A stretch of DNA of 38,257 nucleotides from assembly GCA_019414545.1 (NCBI GenBank), contig DXLV01000004.1:1-38257 (forward strand). Direction: 5' to 3'. Position 1 is the first letter of the stretch; each line of letters opens with the position of its first letter. Shown here in pieces: positions 38,203 to 38,257 of the stretch. The stretch comes from Collinsella sp. Lineage in GTDB: Bacteria > Actinomycetota > Coriobacteriia > Coriobacteriales > Coriobacteriaceae. Both the position numbers and the translations under genes were made by a program. The notes beneath the pieces were generated by a model. That model did no database searches and was not told where the DNA came from. It saw only the letters and a program-made list of their open reading frames with translations.

Positions 38203-38257
38203 TGGTGGACCTGACAAGATTCGAACTTGTGACCTCCCGGTTATCAGCCGGACGCTC
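38203..38257 (-). tRNA. tRNA-Ile (anticodon GAT), copy 2, cut by the window end
   Basis: The visible 55 bases are identical to the 3' part of copy 1, including the anticodon loop and encoded CCA. Its 5' end lies beyond the window. Confidence 0.95.

Overview
The window reads as a chromosomal segment of a high-GC gut actinobacterium of class Coriobacteriia, most likely Collinsella. This rests on my recognition of protein families and gene order, the LPXTG-type surface glycosidase and the dispersed intergenic palindromes. It was not checked against a database. Most genes lie on the minus strand.

Layout from left to right. (1) 1-4.4 kb: a PTS EIIA gene, then the purine run purF-purM-purN (minus). 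(2) 4.5-5.9 kb: a plus-strand CmpB-type membrane protein. (3) 5.9-7.9 kb: purE, a class B sortase and a degenerate MoaE-like protein (minus). (4) 8.1-14.6 kb: one giant, sortase-anchored, multi-modular GH31 glycosidase gene (minus), followed by about 900 bp without a convincing gene but with regulatory-looking words and a pair of REP-like palindromes. (5) 15.4-20.3 kb: carAB (minus), with a good match to a PyrR-binding loop just upstream of the carA ribosome-binding site. (6) 20.4-28.3 kb: dnaB, purA, purD, a NUDIX ADP-sugar hydrolase, an ABC exporter and a one-helix membrane protein, all in one direction. (7) 28.5-30.2 kb: the rpsF-ssb-rpsR-rplI operon. (8) 30.7-30.9 kb: two tRNA-Ser genes on the plus strand. 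(9) 31.0-32.3 kb: a single PD-(D/E)XK-type (DUF559-like) nuclease gene enclosed by two 77-bp inverted copies of a palindromic sequence. (10) 32.4-34.3 kb: a TRIC/UPF0126 membrane protein and a membrane-anchored polymer-forming (bactofilin-like) protein (plus). (11) 34.4-37.8 kb: a bifunctional-nuclease (DUF151) gene, two small conserved-type proteins and typA (minus). (12) 37.9 kb to the end: tRNA-Ile, tRNA-Ala and a second, truncated tRNA-Ile (minus).

Functionally the window is dominated by nucleotide synthesis (purF, M, N, E, D, A and carAB) and by housekeeping replication and translation genes. The GH31 protein plus sortase form a host-glycan-foraging surface module set among them.

The most interesting item is the palindrome-bounded nuclease unit at 31000-32263. 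Its two ends are 74/77 identical in inverted orientation, each end is itself a hairpin with a conserved loop, and the repeats hug the single open reading frame. That layout suggests an undescribed mobile or selfish element, or a hairpin-addressed nuclease system, rather than an ordinary gene. Several other intergenic palindrome families add to the picture of a genome rich in small repeats.
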